The position numbers and the translations under genes are program-made. Positions 31,214 through 39,515 of a stretch of 64,000 nt of DNA are shown one piece after another. The notes below the pieces were generated by a model. The model was given only the letters and a program-made list of their open reading frames with translations, had not been told where the DNA came from and did not search any database. This stretch comes from Thiorhodovibrio frisius. GTDB taxonomy: Bacteria; Pseudomonadota; Gammaproteobacteria; Chromatiales; Chromatiaceae. Location of the stretch: assembly GCF_033954835.1 (NCBI RefSeq), contig NZ_CP121471.1, forward strand, positions 1,544,501-1,608,500. Direction: 5' to 3'. Position 1 is the stretch's first letter, and the number at the start of each line of letters is the position of its first letter.

Positions 31214-31586
31214 CAACACGACAAAAGATGCGGGCGAGGGCGGGAGCCCGAATGCTGACCCGACCATTGGCGTTGAGGTCGTTTATGCACGCCAAGCGGC
31301 GCAGACCTTGCTCAAGTTGAAAGCTGCTCCAGGGGTGACGGCGGGCGAGGCGATTCAACGCTCGGGTATCTTGCGCTTGCGACCCGAAATTGACCTGAGC
31401 GTGAATAAGCTCGGTATTTTCGGCAAGCCGATCAAAGCCGAGCAGGCTTTGGGCGATGGCGACCGGGTTGAAATCTACGCGCCGCTGATTGCCGACCCCA
31501 AGCAGGCGAAGAAGAAACAGGCCGCGAATCGGGCCGCCAAGGGAGGGGCTGAATCGGGAGCTGGACCTGAAACCGGACCGGCTTAA
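31203..31586 (+). CDS. rnfH: RnfH/RatB-family ubiquitin-like protein
   Basis: A 127-residue protein with a beta-grasp domain (about residues 20-100) of the RnfH (RatB) family: IGVEVVYARQAAQTLLKLKAAPGVTAGEAI, the LGIFGKPIKAEQALGDGDRVEIYAPL block, then a Lys/Ala-rich tail (KQAKKKQAANRAA). The ATG at 31203 overlaps the ratA stop. A longer frame to 31128 is only a shadow of ratA. The molecular role of the family is not settled. The Gly/Pro-rich C terminus is variable. Confidence 0.88.
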   Translation: MVSNNTTKDAGEGGSPNADPTIGVEVVYARQAAQTLLKLKAAPGVTAGEAIQRSGILRLRPEIDLSVNKLGIFGKPIKAEQALGDGDRVEIYAPLIADPKQAKKKQAANRAAKGGAESGAGPETGPA

Positions 31587-31612
31587 ACTGGACCAGCGGT
31601 TGGAGCTTAGGC

Positions 31613-32113
31613 TTATTTCTTAGCGCCAACGGCATTGAGCGCTTTGTTGATCAGGCCTCGGTTGTTTTTCCAGTCAGGGACTTCAACCACGAATTCGCGC
31701 TCTTCTTCCGCTGCGGGCAGACCATCAGGGTTGGCCTCGTAATCACCTAAGATGCGCACCAGCGAGTCGCCATCGAACCAGAGCGTCAGTTTGCGCTCTT
31801 CCATTTTGCGGTGCCCGCGCCTGATGGTATAGGGGTAGTCCCAGCGGTCGGTATGAAAGATGTCGGTCAGCAGGGGAGTACCAAGCAGATAGCGCACCTG
31901 CGCCCGGGTCATGCCCAGCTCTACGCGGGCGACCATCTCCTCGGTGATGAGATTGCCCTGCTGCACCGTCATCTTATAGACGAAGGGCAGGTTCGAGAGC
32001 TTGGCACCTTTCTCGTGCGCCGGCTTGCTGCGTTTGCCGGCGCATCCACTCAGGCCGATTGCCAGCAGGCCAGCCAGGGCTGTGGCTGTTATAATGATGA
32101 GAAGCCTTCGCAT
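31613..32113 (-). CDS. bamE: Outer membrane assembly lipoprotein BamE (SmpA)
   Basis: A 166-residue lipoprotein of the BAM complex that inserts outer-membrane proteins. The signal peptide ends in the lipobox LSGC with Cys24. The SmpA/OmlA domain (about 50-130) has LPFVYKMTVQQGNLITEEMVARVELGMTRAQVRYLLGTPLL and FHTDRWDYPYTIRRG. It is longer than E. coli BamE (113) by a C-terminal extension (EREFVVEVPDWKNNRGLINKALNAV). Frame continuation upstream of ATG 32113 overlaps fur and is spurious. It is divergent from fur, a common arrangement. Confidence 0.93.
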   Translation of the reverse strand: MRRLLIIITATALAGLLAIGLSGCAGKRSKPAHEKGAKLSNLPFVYKMTVQQGNLITEEMVARVELGMTRAQVRYLLGTPLLTDIFHTDRWDYPYTIRRGHRKMEERKLTLWFDGDSLVRILGDYEANPDGLPAAEEEREFVVEVPDWKNNRGLINKALNAVGAKK

Positions 32114-32278
32114 TGATACTTTACTTCGCGTGCCGCCAGTGCAAAGCCTGAATGATACCCCAGACATGCCGCGTACGACATTCCCGCGTTCGATTTCCTC
32201 GCATTTGGTACCTTCGGGTTTGGTATCCCGACCTGTGGTGTCTGGCTTCGTGGCAGCTCTCAGGTGGAGCCGATTGAG

Positions 32279-32701
32279 ATGAACCAGAGTCAGCAAATCA
32301 AAGAGGTCGGTTTGAAGGTCACAGTGCCGAGGGTCAAAATCCTGGGTATTCTGCAAACCACCGGCCAGCGTCATCTCAGTGCCGAGGATGTTTACAAGGA
32401 GCTCTTGGCTGCGGGCGAGGACATCGGTCTGGCGACCGTTTATCGGGTGCTGACGCAGTTCGAGGCGGCCGGTATCCTGATTCGCCATCACTTTGAAGGC
32501 GGGCAGTCGGTGTTCGAACTCAACCGCGGCGGCCACCACGATCACCTGCTCTGTATGAAATGCGGCCTGATCGTGGAGTTTGTCGAGGAGGAGATCGAAG
32601 AGCGCCAGCGCGCCGTTGCCGAGCAGAAAGGCTTTAGGATCGAGGATCACTCGCTGGTCATCTATGGCGTCTGTCCCAAGTGCCAGAGTAGCGGGCTCTA
32701 G
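32279..32701 (+). CDS. fur: Ferric uptake regulator Fur
   Basis: An iron-responsive repressor of 140 residues. The winged helix (about 10-80) includes LKVTVPRVKILGILQ, HLSAEDVYKELL and GLATVYRVLTQFEAAGI. The metal-binding region has HHFEGGQSVFELNRGGHHDHLLCMKCG, and the second CxxC is CPKCQ. The ATG at 32279, preceded by GGTGGA, is preferred to a GTG at 32264. It is divergent from bamE, with a 165-bp gap. No obvious Fur box was identified there by eye. Confidence 0.95.
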   Translation: MNQSQQIKEVGLKVTVPRVKILGILQTTGQRHLSAEDVYKELLAAGEDIGLATVYRVLTQFEAAGILIRHHFEGGQSVFELNRGGHHDHLLCMKCGLIVEFVEEEIEERQRAVAEQKGFRIEDHSLVIYGVCPKCQSSGL

Positions 32702-32756
32702 TGCGATTCCCGGTTTTTTCGCGCGTCCGCCACGGCGGGCGCCAGGCCGCTTGATC

Positions 32757-34256
32757 ATGCTAGCGGACATCGACTCTCGGCTTGTTTTGGGCCGGGCAGC
32801 TGTCACGCCCGTCGCCGCTCTAATGTTGCCGGACGGCCAGATCGCGCGCGACGAACTTTTTGCGCGAGGCCATGAACGCGCGGCCGTGCTGCGCCAGCAG
32901 GGGCTTAGAGGCGGCGATCTGGTCATTTGCCAGGTCGGCGGTGCTACCCCGGAGCTGAGCCTGATGCAGACTGCGCTGGCATTGAACGCAGCTGCCCTGC
33001 TTCCGGTTGCTGATCAGCTGGAATCTGCGCAGTTGCGCCAGATTGCTGCGCAAGTAGGCGCTGACTGGTGGTGGCAGCCCGGCGATGATTTCAACCGTCC
33101 GGGTGCTGGCGGTGCGGCAGCCGGGGGATGCTTAATTCCGGCGGGTGGGAAATCGGAGCCGGTCCCAAGGCGGGCCTGGCCTGAATCGATCGGGGACTCA
33201 ACCGGAGAAGCAATCGGTCGAAAGGAGCCGCTCGCACTTGTCGTTCAGACCAGCGGCAGCAGCGGTGGTCGCAAGGCAGCGATGCTGAGCGGGGCGGCCT
33301 TGCGGGCCTCCTGCGAGCGCATCAATCAGCGGCTTGGCCTCGGGGCCGAGGATCTGTGGCTGTGCGCCTTGCCCCGGCAGCATATCGGCGGGCTGGCCAT
33401 CGGCTATCGCTGCGCCTTGGCCGGGGCAGGAATGCTCTTGCATGCGCGCTTTGATGCTGCGCGTGTCGCGGTGGATCTGTGGCGGCATCCGGTTACTCAC
33501 CTGTCGCTGGTGCCGGCGATGCTGGCGCGGCTGCTTGAGGAGTGTCAGCGCCCACCTGACTGGCTGCGGGTGGTGCTCATTGGCGGTCAGGCACTGGATA
33601 CCGGTCTTGCGCGGCGGGCACTTGCAGCGGGCTGGCCCCTGCATTTAGGCTATGGCATGACCGAAACCTGTTCTTTTATCGCCAGCCGGGCGCTCAATGA
33701 GAACGGGGAACAGGCATTGGAGTTCTTGCCCGATGTTCGCGTCGAGGCACCTCGGTGCGCCAGCGGATATGCCGCTGCGCCGTTGCGCCTGACCGCGCCC
33801 ATGCTTATGTCCGGTTATGCTAACCCAGAGCGCCGCCCGGGCCATGGGTTGGACGACCAGGGCTGGCTGAGCACGGGCGATCTGGCCTGCCTGAGCGACG
33901 CGGGTTGTCTGTGTATTTTGGGCCGCGCGGACGATCAGCTTGTCATTGCCGGCGTCAATGTGCAGCCGGGGTTGATCGAAGAGCAAATCCGCCATCAAGC
34001 CGGTGTTTCCCAATGCACCCTGGTGGGACTGCCCGAGCCGGTTTGGGGGCAGACGCTGGTGGCGCTCTATCAGGGTACCATCAGTGTCGATGCGCTCCAT
34101 CACTGGTGCCGTGAGCATCTGCCAGGTCCGCAGCGCCCGCGGCTGTTGGTGCCGCTAGAGGACTGGCCGCTCCTGGCGTCGGGCAAGGATGATCGCGCTC
34201 GGCTGCGCTTGATTGCCGCTGATGCCTGGCGCCAGCATGGATGTGCCTCAGCATGA
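32757..34256 (+). CDS. AMP-binding acyl-CoA ligase, MenE-like
   Basis: A 499-residue adenylate-forming enzyme. The P-loop-like VVQTSGSSGGRKAAML, the LGYGMTETCSF adenylate motif, LSTGDLA and the C-terminal LLASGKDDRARLRL with the catalytic Lys are present, so it looks active. Overall it resembles o-succinylbenzoate-CoA ligase (MenE) in size and motifs, which would place it in menaquinone synthesis, but no other men gene is in the window. The true start lies after fur; the longer frame overlapping fur is spurious. The following genes (Sco-like, psd) are closely spaced on the same strand. Confidence 0.75.
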   Translation: MLADIDSRLVLGRAAVTPVAALMLPDGQIARDELFARGHERAAVLRQQGLRGGDLVICQVGGATPELSLMQTALALNAAALLPVADQLESAQLRQIAAQVGADWWWQPGDDFNRPGAGGAAAGGCLIPAGGKSEPVPRRAWPESIGDSTGEAIGRKEPLALVVQTSGSSGGRKAAMLSGAALRASCERINQRLGLGAEDLWLCALPRQHIGGLAIGYRCALAGAGMLLHARFDAARVAVDLWRHPVTHLSLVPAMLARLLEECQRPPDWLRVVLIGGQALDTGLARRALAAGWPLHLGYGMTETCSFIASRALNENGEQALEFLPDVRVEAPRCASGYAAAPLRLTAPMLMSGYANPERRPGHGLDDQGWLSTGDLACLSDAGCLCILGRADDQLVIAGVNVQPGLIEEQIRHQAGVSQCTLVGLPEPVWGQTLVALYQGTISVDALHHWCREHLPGPQRPRLLVPLEDWPLLASGKDDRARLRLIAADAWRQHGCASA

Positions 34257-34293
34257 GCGTTAGGAAGGCGATTGCGCGCGCAGGTGGTGGCAC

Positions 34294-35004
34294 TTGATCT
34301 CAAAATCAAAGCATAGGTCCCGCCGCCGGTCGCTTGCAGCGCGTTTGGTGATGGCGCTGCTGGCTGGCGGACTTTTTCTCATCGGCTATCAGTGGGGCAA
34401 TCAGTGGCAGCCGCGCCATGAACCGGCGTCGGTGATTGAAGGCGTGCGGCTGCGCCCACCAGTGCCTTTGCCGGATTGGGAACTCCACACCGCCGCCGGT
34501 CAGGTTTTTGGCTCGGAGCAGCTCAAGGGGTTCTGGGTGTTGCTCGGCGTTGCTCCTATCGACGGCCTTTCTGGACATCTGAGCATGACGCGCATGCTGG
34601 AGGTGTTCAACCGCCTGGCGGACCGACCGGCCTTGCGCGAAAAACTGCGGCTGGTGCTGGTCAGTCCGCGCATGGACGCGGCCCTGGCGCAGGATTTTCG
34701 CCGCCTGCTCGCTCAGACCTGGGTCGTGTCGGGCACGCCCGAGCAACTCGCTCGATTACAGGCGATGTTGACCGGGCAGCCCGCTGAGACTGAAACCCTG
34801 ACATCCGCAACCCAAGTCGCCGCATCCGCGTCGCATGTTCAGTCCCGCGAGCCCTTCGCCGCTGGCCCCGATGCGCAAGCATCCTCCTTGCATCTGATCG
34901 ACCCCAATGCTGAGCTGATCGCCGTCTTTCCCGCCGCGCAGTCACCGGCTGGGATTGCGCGCGATATCCGGCATTTGGCCGAGCCTGGTTCTCAGGAGCC
35001 CTGA
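34294..35004 (+). CDS. Sco1/SenC-like membrane-anchored protein lacking copper ligands
   Basis: A 236-residue protein with an N-terminal membrane anchor (about residues 15-32) and a periplasmic thioredoxin-like domain similar to Sco proteins: PLPDWELHTAAGQVFGSEQLKGFWVLLGVAP, a SMTRMLEVFNRLAD segment and RLVLVSPRMDAA. The CxxxC copper site of true Sco proteins is missing: where Sco has CPDVC this one has GVAPIDG, and no cysteine is present in the whole protein. It therefore cannot deliver copper in the usual way. Start TTG 34294 is likely but not certain. It is followed by psd with AGGAG inside its end. Confidence 0.7.
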   Translation: MISKSKHRSRRRSLAARLVMALLAGGLFLIGYQWGNQWQPRHEPASVIEGVRLRPPVPLPDWELHTAAGQVFGSEQLKGFWVLLGVAPIDGLSGHLSMTRMLEVFNRLADRPALREKLRLVLVSPRMDAALAQDFRRLLAQTWVVSGTPEQLARLQAMLTGQPAETETLTSATQVAASASHVQSREPFAAGPDAQASSLHLIDPNAELIAVFPAAQSPAGIARDIRHLAEPGSQEP

Positions 35005-35005
35005 G

Positions 35006-35965
35006 TTGAATTTGTCGTTGAAATCATTCACCCAAACACGCCAAGCGTTGAGCGCGCGTCTGTTCGTCTGGCTACAGTACGCGCTGCCGCAGCATTTGCT
35101 CTCTCGGTTAATGTTGCGTCTAACCCGGCTGCGCCTCGGGCCTGTCACCCATTGGCTGATCCGGCGATTTGTTTCCCACTTTGCCGTGGATCTCAGCGAA
35201 GCAGTCAAGCCCAGGGCGGAGTCTTACGCAAGCTTTAATGCCTTTTTCACGCGCGCGCTGGCAGTGCATGCGCGTCCGCTACCCGATGATCCACAGGCGC
35301 TGCTGAGCCCGGTCGATGCGCAAGTGAGCGAGGCTGGTATCATCAAGGGTGAGCGCCTGCTTCAGTGCAAGGGACAAGGGTTTTCGCTGCCATTGCTGCT
35401 CGGTGATGGTGAGATGGCGGCGCTTTTTAGCAATGGGCTCTTTGCCACCCTCTATCTGTCGCCGCGCGACTACCATCGCATCCACATGCCGCTGGCCGGA
35501 TGTGTGACCCGCATGCTGCATGTGCCGGGCCGGCTGTTCAGCGTCAACCCGACTACGGTCAAAGGAGTGCCAGGGCTATTTGCGCGAAATGAAAGGGTGG
35601 TGGTCCTGTTTGACACGGCCATCGGCCCCATGGCCATGGTGTTGGTCGGTGCCATCTTTGTTGGCAGCATCGAGACCCGCTGGGCGGGCGAGGTGACACC
35701 ACCGCGCGCTCGGATGCTCACGCGCATGGACTATCCGCCGGCTGATCCTTTTGCCCCCTCGGCGGATGATCCTAGGGCTCCCATCACCCTGGCACGCGGG
35801 GAGGAGATGGGGCGCTTCAATATGGGCTCGACAGTGATTGTGCTACTGCCATCCGGCGCGGCCGAGCTATCCTCGGAGCTGATCCCCGGTGCCCGGGTGC
35901 ATTGCCGCGCACCCATTGGGCGCCTGATTGGCACCCAATTCGGGCCTGATTCTAGCCGGCGGTGA
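35006..35965 (+). CDS. psd: Phosphatidylserine decarboxylase proenzyme
   Basis: A 319-residue membrane-associated enzyme that makes phosphatidylethanolamine. The self-cleavage motif is MGST (in GRFNMGSTVIVLLP) in place of the usual LGST; the Ser that becomes the pyruvoyl group is intact. Catalytic His and context are in LSPRDYHRIHMPLAG. Translation probably starts at TTG 35006, with AGGAG (34994) 7 bp before it. The frame continues upstream to 34955 but that part overlaps the Sco-like gene. Confidence 0.95.
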   Translation: MNLSLKSFTQTRQALSARLFVWLQYALPQHLLSRLMLRLTRLRLGPVTHWLIRRFVSHFAVDLSEAVKPRAESYASFNAFFTRALAVHARPLPDDPQALLSPVDAQVSEAGIIKGERLLQCKGQGFSLPLLLGDGEMAALFSNGLFATLYLSPRDYHRIHMPLAGCVTRMLHVPGRLFSVNPTTVKGVPGLFARNERVVVLFDTAIGPMAMVLVGAIFVGSIETRWAGEVTPPRARMLTRMDYPPADPFAPSADDPRAPITLARGEEMGRFNMGSTVIVLLPSGAAELSSELIPGARVHCRAPIGRLIGTQFGPDSSRR

Positions 35966-36180
35966 CTGTTATCCGGCGCTTGTTGCCTACGCGGTGGCTG
36001 CTGCCTAGTCCTAAGCAAGCCGAAAAACCATGTCCGCTGGGGCTGAATTAGGTGTTTTCCCTAATAAGGGTTTTCCTGTATCCTTGAGTCTTGTTCAATT
36101 GTGTGACCCAGTTCCGCTATCGCCAGCATGCGTGCTTTCGTGCTTGCGCGGCGGAACTGATGTTGATGAGGACTTGCAGG

Positions 36181-36606
36181 ATGAAGACCAATACCTTTGC
36201 GACCATTGCTCACCGCCGTCTACCTGTTGCAGTCGCGGGCCTCTTGCTGCTGCTAATAGCGCTGCCCGGCATGGCAGCGGTGAAGCCCGCACCGGGAGCG
36301 GTACAGAGCGGAATGGCGTCTTTTTATCACGACAGCTTGCATGGAAATAGAACGGCAAGTGGTCAGGTTTACGATAAAAACCGCGTGAGTGCCGCGCACA
36401 AAACCCTACCGCTTGGGACCAAGGTCAAGGTCACCGATCTCGAAACCGGGCGCTCCATAGTGGTGCCCATCAACGACCGTGGGCCTTTTGTCAGAGGTCG
36501 CGTCATCGATTTGTCGCGCCGGGCTGCGGCTAAGTTGGACATGATCAAGCGCGGCGTTACCCGCGTTCAGATTGAGGTGCTGAGCATGCCGGGTTCTGGC
36601 GCCTAA
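36181..36606 (+). CDS. rlpA: RlpA-family septal/peptidoglycan lytic protein
   Basis: A 141-residue exported protein with a double-psi beta-barrel (about residues 45-135) of the RlpA type. A signal peptide (VAVAGLLLLLIALPGMAA) is followed by GMASFYHDSLHGNRTASGQVYD, HKTLPLGTKVKVT and INDRGPFVRGRVIDLSRRAA, which include the conserved catalytic-like Asp and His positions. It lacks the SPOR domain of full-length RlpA, so septal targeting must differ. The ATG at 36181 directly precedes the signal peptide; upstream in-frame ATGs add unrelated residues. Confidence 0.87.
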   Translation: MKTNTFATIAHRRLPVAVAGLLLLLIALPGMAAVKPAPGAVQSGMASFYHDSLHGNRTASGQVYDKNRVSAAHKTLPLGTKVKVTDLETGRSIVVPINDRGPFVRGRVIDLSRRAAAKLDMIKRGVTRVQIEVLSMPGSGA

Positions 36607-36822
36607 ATGCCCGGTTCTGGTATCTAAAGAGCTGTGCTGATCTAGCTCGGATGCTGCCTGGTCTTTACTGTGAATCACACGGATTCATTATCCGGGGTGG
36701 TCGGGACCATGAACGTTAGAGACCAACCACCAGGTATTGATCGTCCGGGGTGACCGAGACCATCGACCTCTGGTGACCCATCCATCACCATTCCCCTGCA
36801 TAACCTTCAGTAGTCAGTAGTG
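36607..36822 (+). ncRNA. Candidate small RNA or long 3' UTR ending at a strong terminator
   Basis: No ORF is convincing here. The stretch contains two related blocks, TCCGGGGTGGTCGGGACCAT (36691-36710) and TCCGGGGTGACCGAGACCAT (36743-36762), and then the strong hairpin terminator at 36823-36875. The 216-bp distance from the rlpA stop is long for a simple 3' UTR. An independent small transcript is possible, though no promoter is certain. Confidence 0.35.
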
Positions 36823-36875
36823 ACCCAGCCGGTCGCTGCGGCCCCTTGGCCGTGGCTGACTGGCTGGGTTTTTTT
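36823..36875 (+). terminator. Strong rho-independent terminator
   Basis: A long hairpin: outer arms ACCCAGCCGGTC / GACTGGCTGGGT pair in 11 of 12 positions, inner arms GCGGCC / GGCCGT close on a CCTT loop, and a run of seven T follows. It ends either rlpA or the candidate small RNA before it. Confidence 0.9.
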
Positions 36876-37050
36876 GTCTTGGCGCCATCATGAGAAAATT
36901 CGTCGGGATTTGGAATCCTCATTGTCCGTTGGGACGGCGATTGCAACAATGAGAGATCGAGAATCGAGAAGCCGGTCGGCCTCGTTGGCGTGGTTCGACC
37001 ATTGGTATCCGGTTTTGTGTTTTTTTTTCTTGTTTCAAGGAGTTGTAATG

Positions 37051-37632
37051 ATGCGCATCTCTTTCGTGATTGCTACCGGTGTGTTTTCTGTCTCGCTACT
37101 GTCCGGGGCTGCGATGGCTGAGCAGAACTCGGCCATGATGAACGCCTACCAGGCAAGAATGCTGATCCAGGACTTTACCCAAAGGTTGCAGGGCGAACTA
37201 AAGGGCGCGATGAAGGATGGCGGGCCGGTTGCCGCCGTCGCCATTTGCAAGGACAAGGCCCCTGGCATTGCCGATTCCTTGTCGCAACAGAGTGGTTGGC
37301 AGATTGGGCGGACCAGCCTGAAGCCGCGCAATGTTGAGCGAAACAGCCCGGATCTTTGGGAGCAGCGGGTGCTGCGGCAGTTCGAGGATCGCGCCCGCAT
37401 CGGGGAAAACCCCAATACCATTACCTATGCCGAGGTGGTCGAAGAGAGCGGTGGTAGGAGCTACCGCTTCATGAAGGCAATCCCGACGGCGGAGGTCTGT
37501 CTGGCCTGCCACGGCAAGAAGATTAATCCCGAGATCGCCGCCGCTTTGGATGCGGCTTATCCGCAGGATCAGGCGCGGGGCTACGAGGCCGGCGATCTGC
37601 GCGGCGCCTTTTCGCTGAAAAAACCGCTCTGA
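37051..37632 (+). CDS. Periplasmic c-type haem protein, DUF3365 (Tll0287-like)
   Basis: A 193-residue exported cytochrome. A signal peptide (FVIATGVFSVSLLSGAAMA) precedes a Tll0287-like domain with one haem-binding motif CLACH near the C terminus. The pattern RNVERNSPDLWEQRVL and YRFMKAIPTAEVCLACHG is typical of the DUF3365 family. AAGGAG (37037-37042) fits the ATG at 37051; ATG 37048 is the alternative. The frame to 36820 passes through the terminator and is spurious. Its electron partner is unknown. It is probably a monocistronic gene. Confidence 0.85.
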   Translation: MRISFVIATGVFSVSLLSGAAMAEQNSAMMNAYQARMLIQDFTQRLQGELKGAMKDGGPVAAVAICKDKAPGIADSLSQQSGWQIGRTSLKPRNVERNSPDLWEQRVLRQFEDRARIGENPNTITYAEVVEESGGRSYRFMKAIPTAEVCLACHGKKINPEIAAALDAAYPQDQARGYEAGDLRGAFSLKKPL

Positions 37633-37737
37633 GCGCTTGAAAATCCGTTAGTCTCTGGCCAGAATCTCCAGCATGAGCGCGCGCCCTGGGCATGCATGGA
37701 CGCATCCGGGCGCAAATGACCTGTCCGGAGGAACCTA

Positions 37738-38256
37738 ATGGCTGACCCCACATTCGATGTGCTCTTCTCTGGCGAGTTGCTGGGCTCGGCATCGCCGGAC
37801 TATGTCAAGAAGCGGCTGGCGCAAATATTCAAGCTCGATGAGGCCGGCGTGGAGCGCCTGTTCAGCGGGCAGCGGGTGTTTGTGAAGCGCGGTGTTGATT
37901 TCGCAACAGCGGAACGCTTGCGCGAGGTGTTTGACAAAGCAGGTGCCCTGGCTGAAGTTGTGCCGGTCGGCGGCGATCCGGACGAGGTTTTTCACTTCGA
38001 CGATTCCGATGATGAAGCGGATGTCGATGCATCGCCGAGCGCGGCAAAGGGTTCGACCATTACTCCCAGTTCGTCTCCCCCCAGTTCGTCTCCCCCCAGT
38101 TCGTCTCCCCCCAGTTCGTCTCCCCCCAGTTCGTCTCCCCCCAGTGCTTCCTGGTCGATCGCACCCCCCGGTGCGGAGCTTGAAGAGCTGTCTGATCGCG
38201 GTCCCGAACAGCATCCGGACATCAGTAAGCTGAGTCTGGTCGAAGACGATGATTAG
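37738..38256 (+). CDS. Unknown protein with SSPPS repeats
   Basis: A 172-residue protein I cannot assign. Residues 1-80 form a compact alpha/beta domain (VLFSGELLGSASPDYVKKRL, IFKLDEAGVERLFSGQRVFVKRGVDFATAERLREVFDKAGA) of a type seen at the N terminus of several gammaproteobacterial proteins. It is followed by an acidic stretch (DDSDDEADVD), five SSSPP repeats (about residues 111-135) and an acidic tail ending EDDD. No signal or membrane segment is present. GGAGG lies 8 bp before the ATG. The FAD oxidoreductase gene follows after 32 bp. Confidence 0.75.
   Translation: MADPTFDVLFSGELLGSASPDYVKKRLAQIFKLDEAGVERLFSGQRVFVKRGVDFATAERLREVFDKAGALAEVVPVGGDPDEVFHFDDSDDEADVDASPSAAKGSTITPSSSPPSSSPPSSSPPSSSPPSSSPPSASWSIAPPGAELEELSDRGPEQHPDISKLSLVEDDD
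38068..38142 (+). repeat. Five perfect 15-bp tandem repeats in coding sequence
   Basis: AGTTCGTCTCCCCCC is repeated five times without change, coding for S-S-S-P-P. Perfect identity at DNA level points to recent slippage; the unit keeps the reading frame. Confidence 0.95.
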
Positions 38257-38288
38257 CATGAATCCATTCAGGAAGACCACCCACGCGC

Positions 38289-39512
38289 ATGAACCAGCTT
38301 ACCTCATCTGACGTGCATTCTCATATCGTCATCGGCGGCGGGATCAGTGGCCTTGGCGCGGCGTTTTTTGCCTCGCGTGCCGGCACGCCCAGCCTGGTGT
38401 TGGAGCAAGATGACCGCGTCGGCGGTTGCATGAACACCCGCAGCTTCGCTGGGCTTGAAGATTTCTGGGTCGAGGCCGGCAGTCATAGCTGCTTTAACAG
38501 CTACGGCCATCTGCTCACTATCATGGAGGAAATCGGCACACTCGGGCAGATCCAGGCCAAGGCCAAGGCGAGTTACCGGCTGTGGCGGAGTAGCAAGCGG
38601 GTATCCATCCTGTCCGCGCTGCATCCTCTTGAGCTGATTGCCTCGCTGCCGAGGTTGCGAAAACTCGATAAGGAAGCACTCAGCGTCCGCGAGTATTACG
38701 GCCAGGGCCTAGGCCGCAAGAACTACAACGATCTGTTCGGTCCGGCCTTCCGTTCGGTGATCTGCCAGACGGCCGATGATTATCCGGCCGCAGCACTGTT
38801 TCGCAAGAAACCGCGCCGCAAAGACGTGCTGCGCAGCTTTACCTTGCCGAGCGGCTTGGCCGAGATTCCGCAAGCGCTGGCGCAGTCGAAGGGGATCGAG
38901 GTGCGTTTGGGCGCGGTCGTCGATGCTCTGAGCCCGGACGCGGGCGGCTATCGCATTGAGCTGACCAGCGGCGAGACGCTGCGAGCCGAGCGCGTTACCT
39001 TGGCGGTGCCGCCGGATGTGGCGACCCGTCTGTTACAGCAGGTCGCCCCCGCTGCTGCCAGGGCCACCGGACGCATTGGCGTCGCCGAGATCGATTCCCT
39101 GCTGCTGGCGTTTGATCGCAAGGATCTCAATCTGCCCCGGATGGCCGGCTTGATCAGCGTGGACGGACCTTTTCTGTCGGCCGTGTCGCGGGACTTTCTC
39201 GATCATCCGCGCTATCGCGGGTTCGCTTTTCATTTCCCCGGTGGCCGGCTTGAGGCCGAGGGGCAGATCGCCGCCGCCTGTCAGGCGCTGGATGTCGCAC
39301 CTGCCAAAGTGGCCGCCGTGCGCCATGAGCGTAATCGTCTGCCAAGTCTGCGCAAGGGCCATTGGGATCTGGTCGTGGAACTCGATCAGGCGCTGGCGTC
39401 CGCGAGCGGGTCATCCATGGCCGTGACCGGTAACTGGTTCCTTGGGGTATCCATCGAAGACTGTCTGACCCGCAGTCACAGCGAGATGACGCGCCTTTTC
39501 GGGAGGTTTTAG
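38289..39512 (+). CDS. FAD-dependent amine/protoporphyrinogen oxidase-like protein
   Basis: A 407-residue flavoprotein. The dinucleotide motif HIVIGGGISGLGAAFFASRAGTPSLVLEQDDRVGGCMNTR at the N terminus binds FAD, as in protoporphyrinogen oxidase, phytoene desaturase and monoamine oxidase relatives. LTLAVPPDVATRLL and a C-terminal VTGNWFLGVSIEDCL segment complete the FAD fold. The substrate cannot be told; porphyrin or carotenoid oxidation are the usual options for this superfamily. creA-like gene starts 3 bp downstream, so the two are probably co-transcribed. Confidence 0.82.
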   Translation: MNQLTSSDVHSHIVIGGGISGLGAAFFASRAGTPSLVLEQDDRVGGCMNTRSFAGLEDFWVEAGSHSCFNSYGHLLTIMEEIGTLGQIQAKAKASYRLWRSSKRVSILSALHPLELIASLPRLRKLDKEALSVREYYGQGLGRKNYNDLFGPAFRSVICQTADDYPAAALFRKKPRRKDVLRSFTLPSGLAEIPQALAQSKGIEVRLGAVVDALSPDAGGYRIELTSGETLRAERVTLAVPPDVATRLLQQVAPAAARATGRIGVAEIDSLLLAFDRKDLNLPRMAGLISVDGPFLSAVSRDFLDHPRYRGFAFHFPGGRLEAEGQIAAACQALDVAPAKVAAVRHERNRLPSLRKGHWDLVVELDQALASASGSSMAVTGNWFLGVSIEDCLTRSHSEMTRLFGRF

Positions 39513-39515
39513 CCA

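Noticed and set aside
32114-32926. In-frame extension upstream of bamE on the minus strand
   Set aside because: It is antisense to fur and the ligase gene; the lipoprotein signal begins at 32113.
36820-37047. In-frame extension upstream of the DUF3365 cytochrome
   Set aside because: It runs through a strong terminator hairpin and lies before a clear signal peptide and ribosome site.
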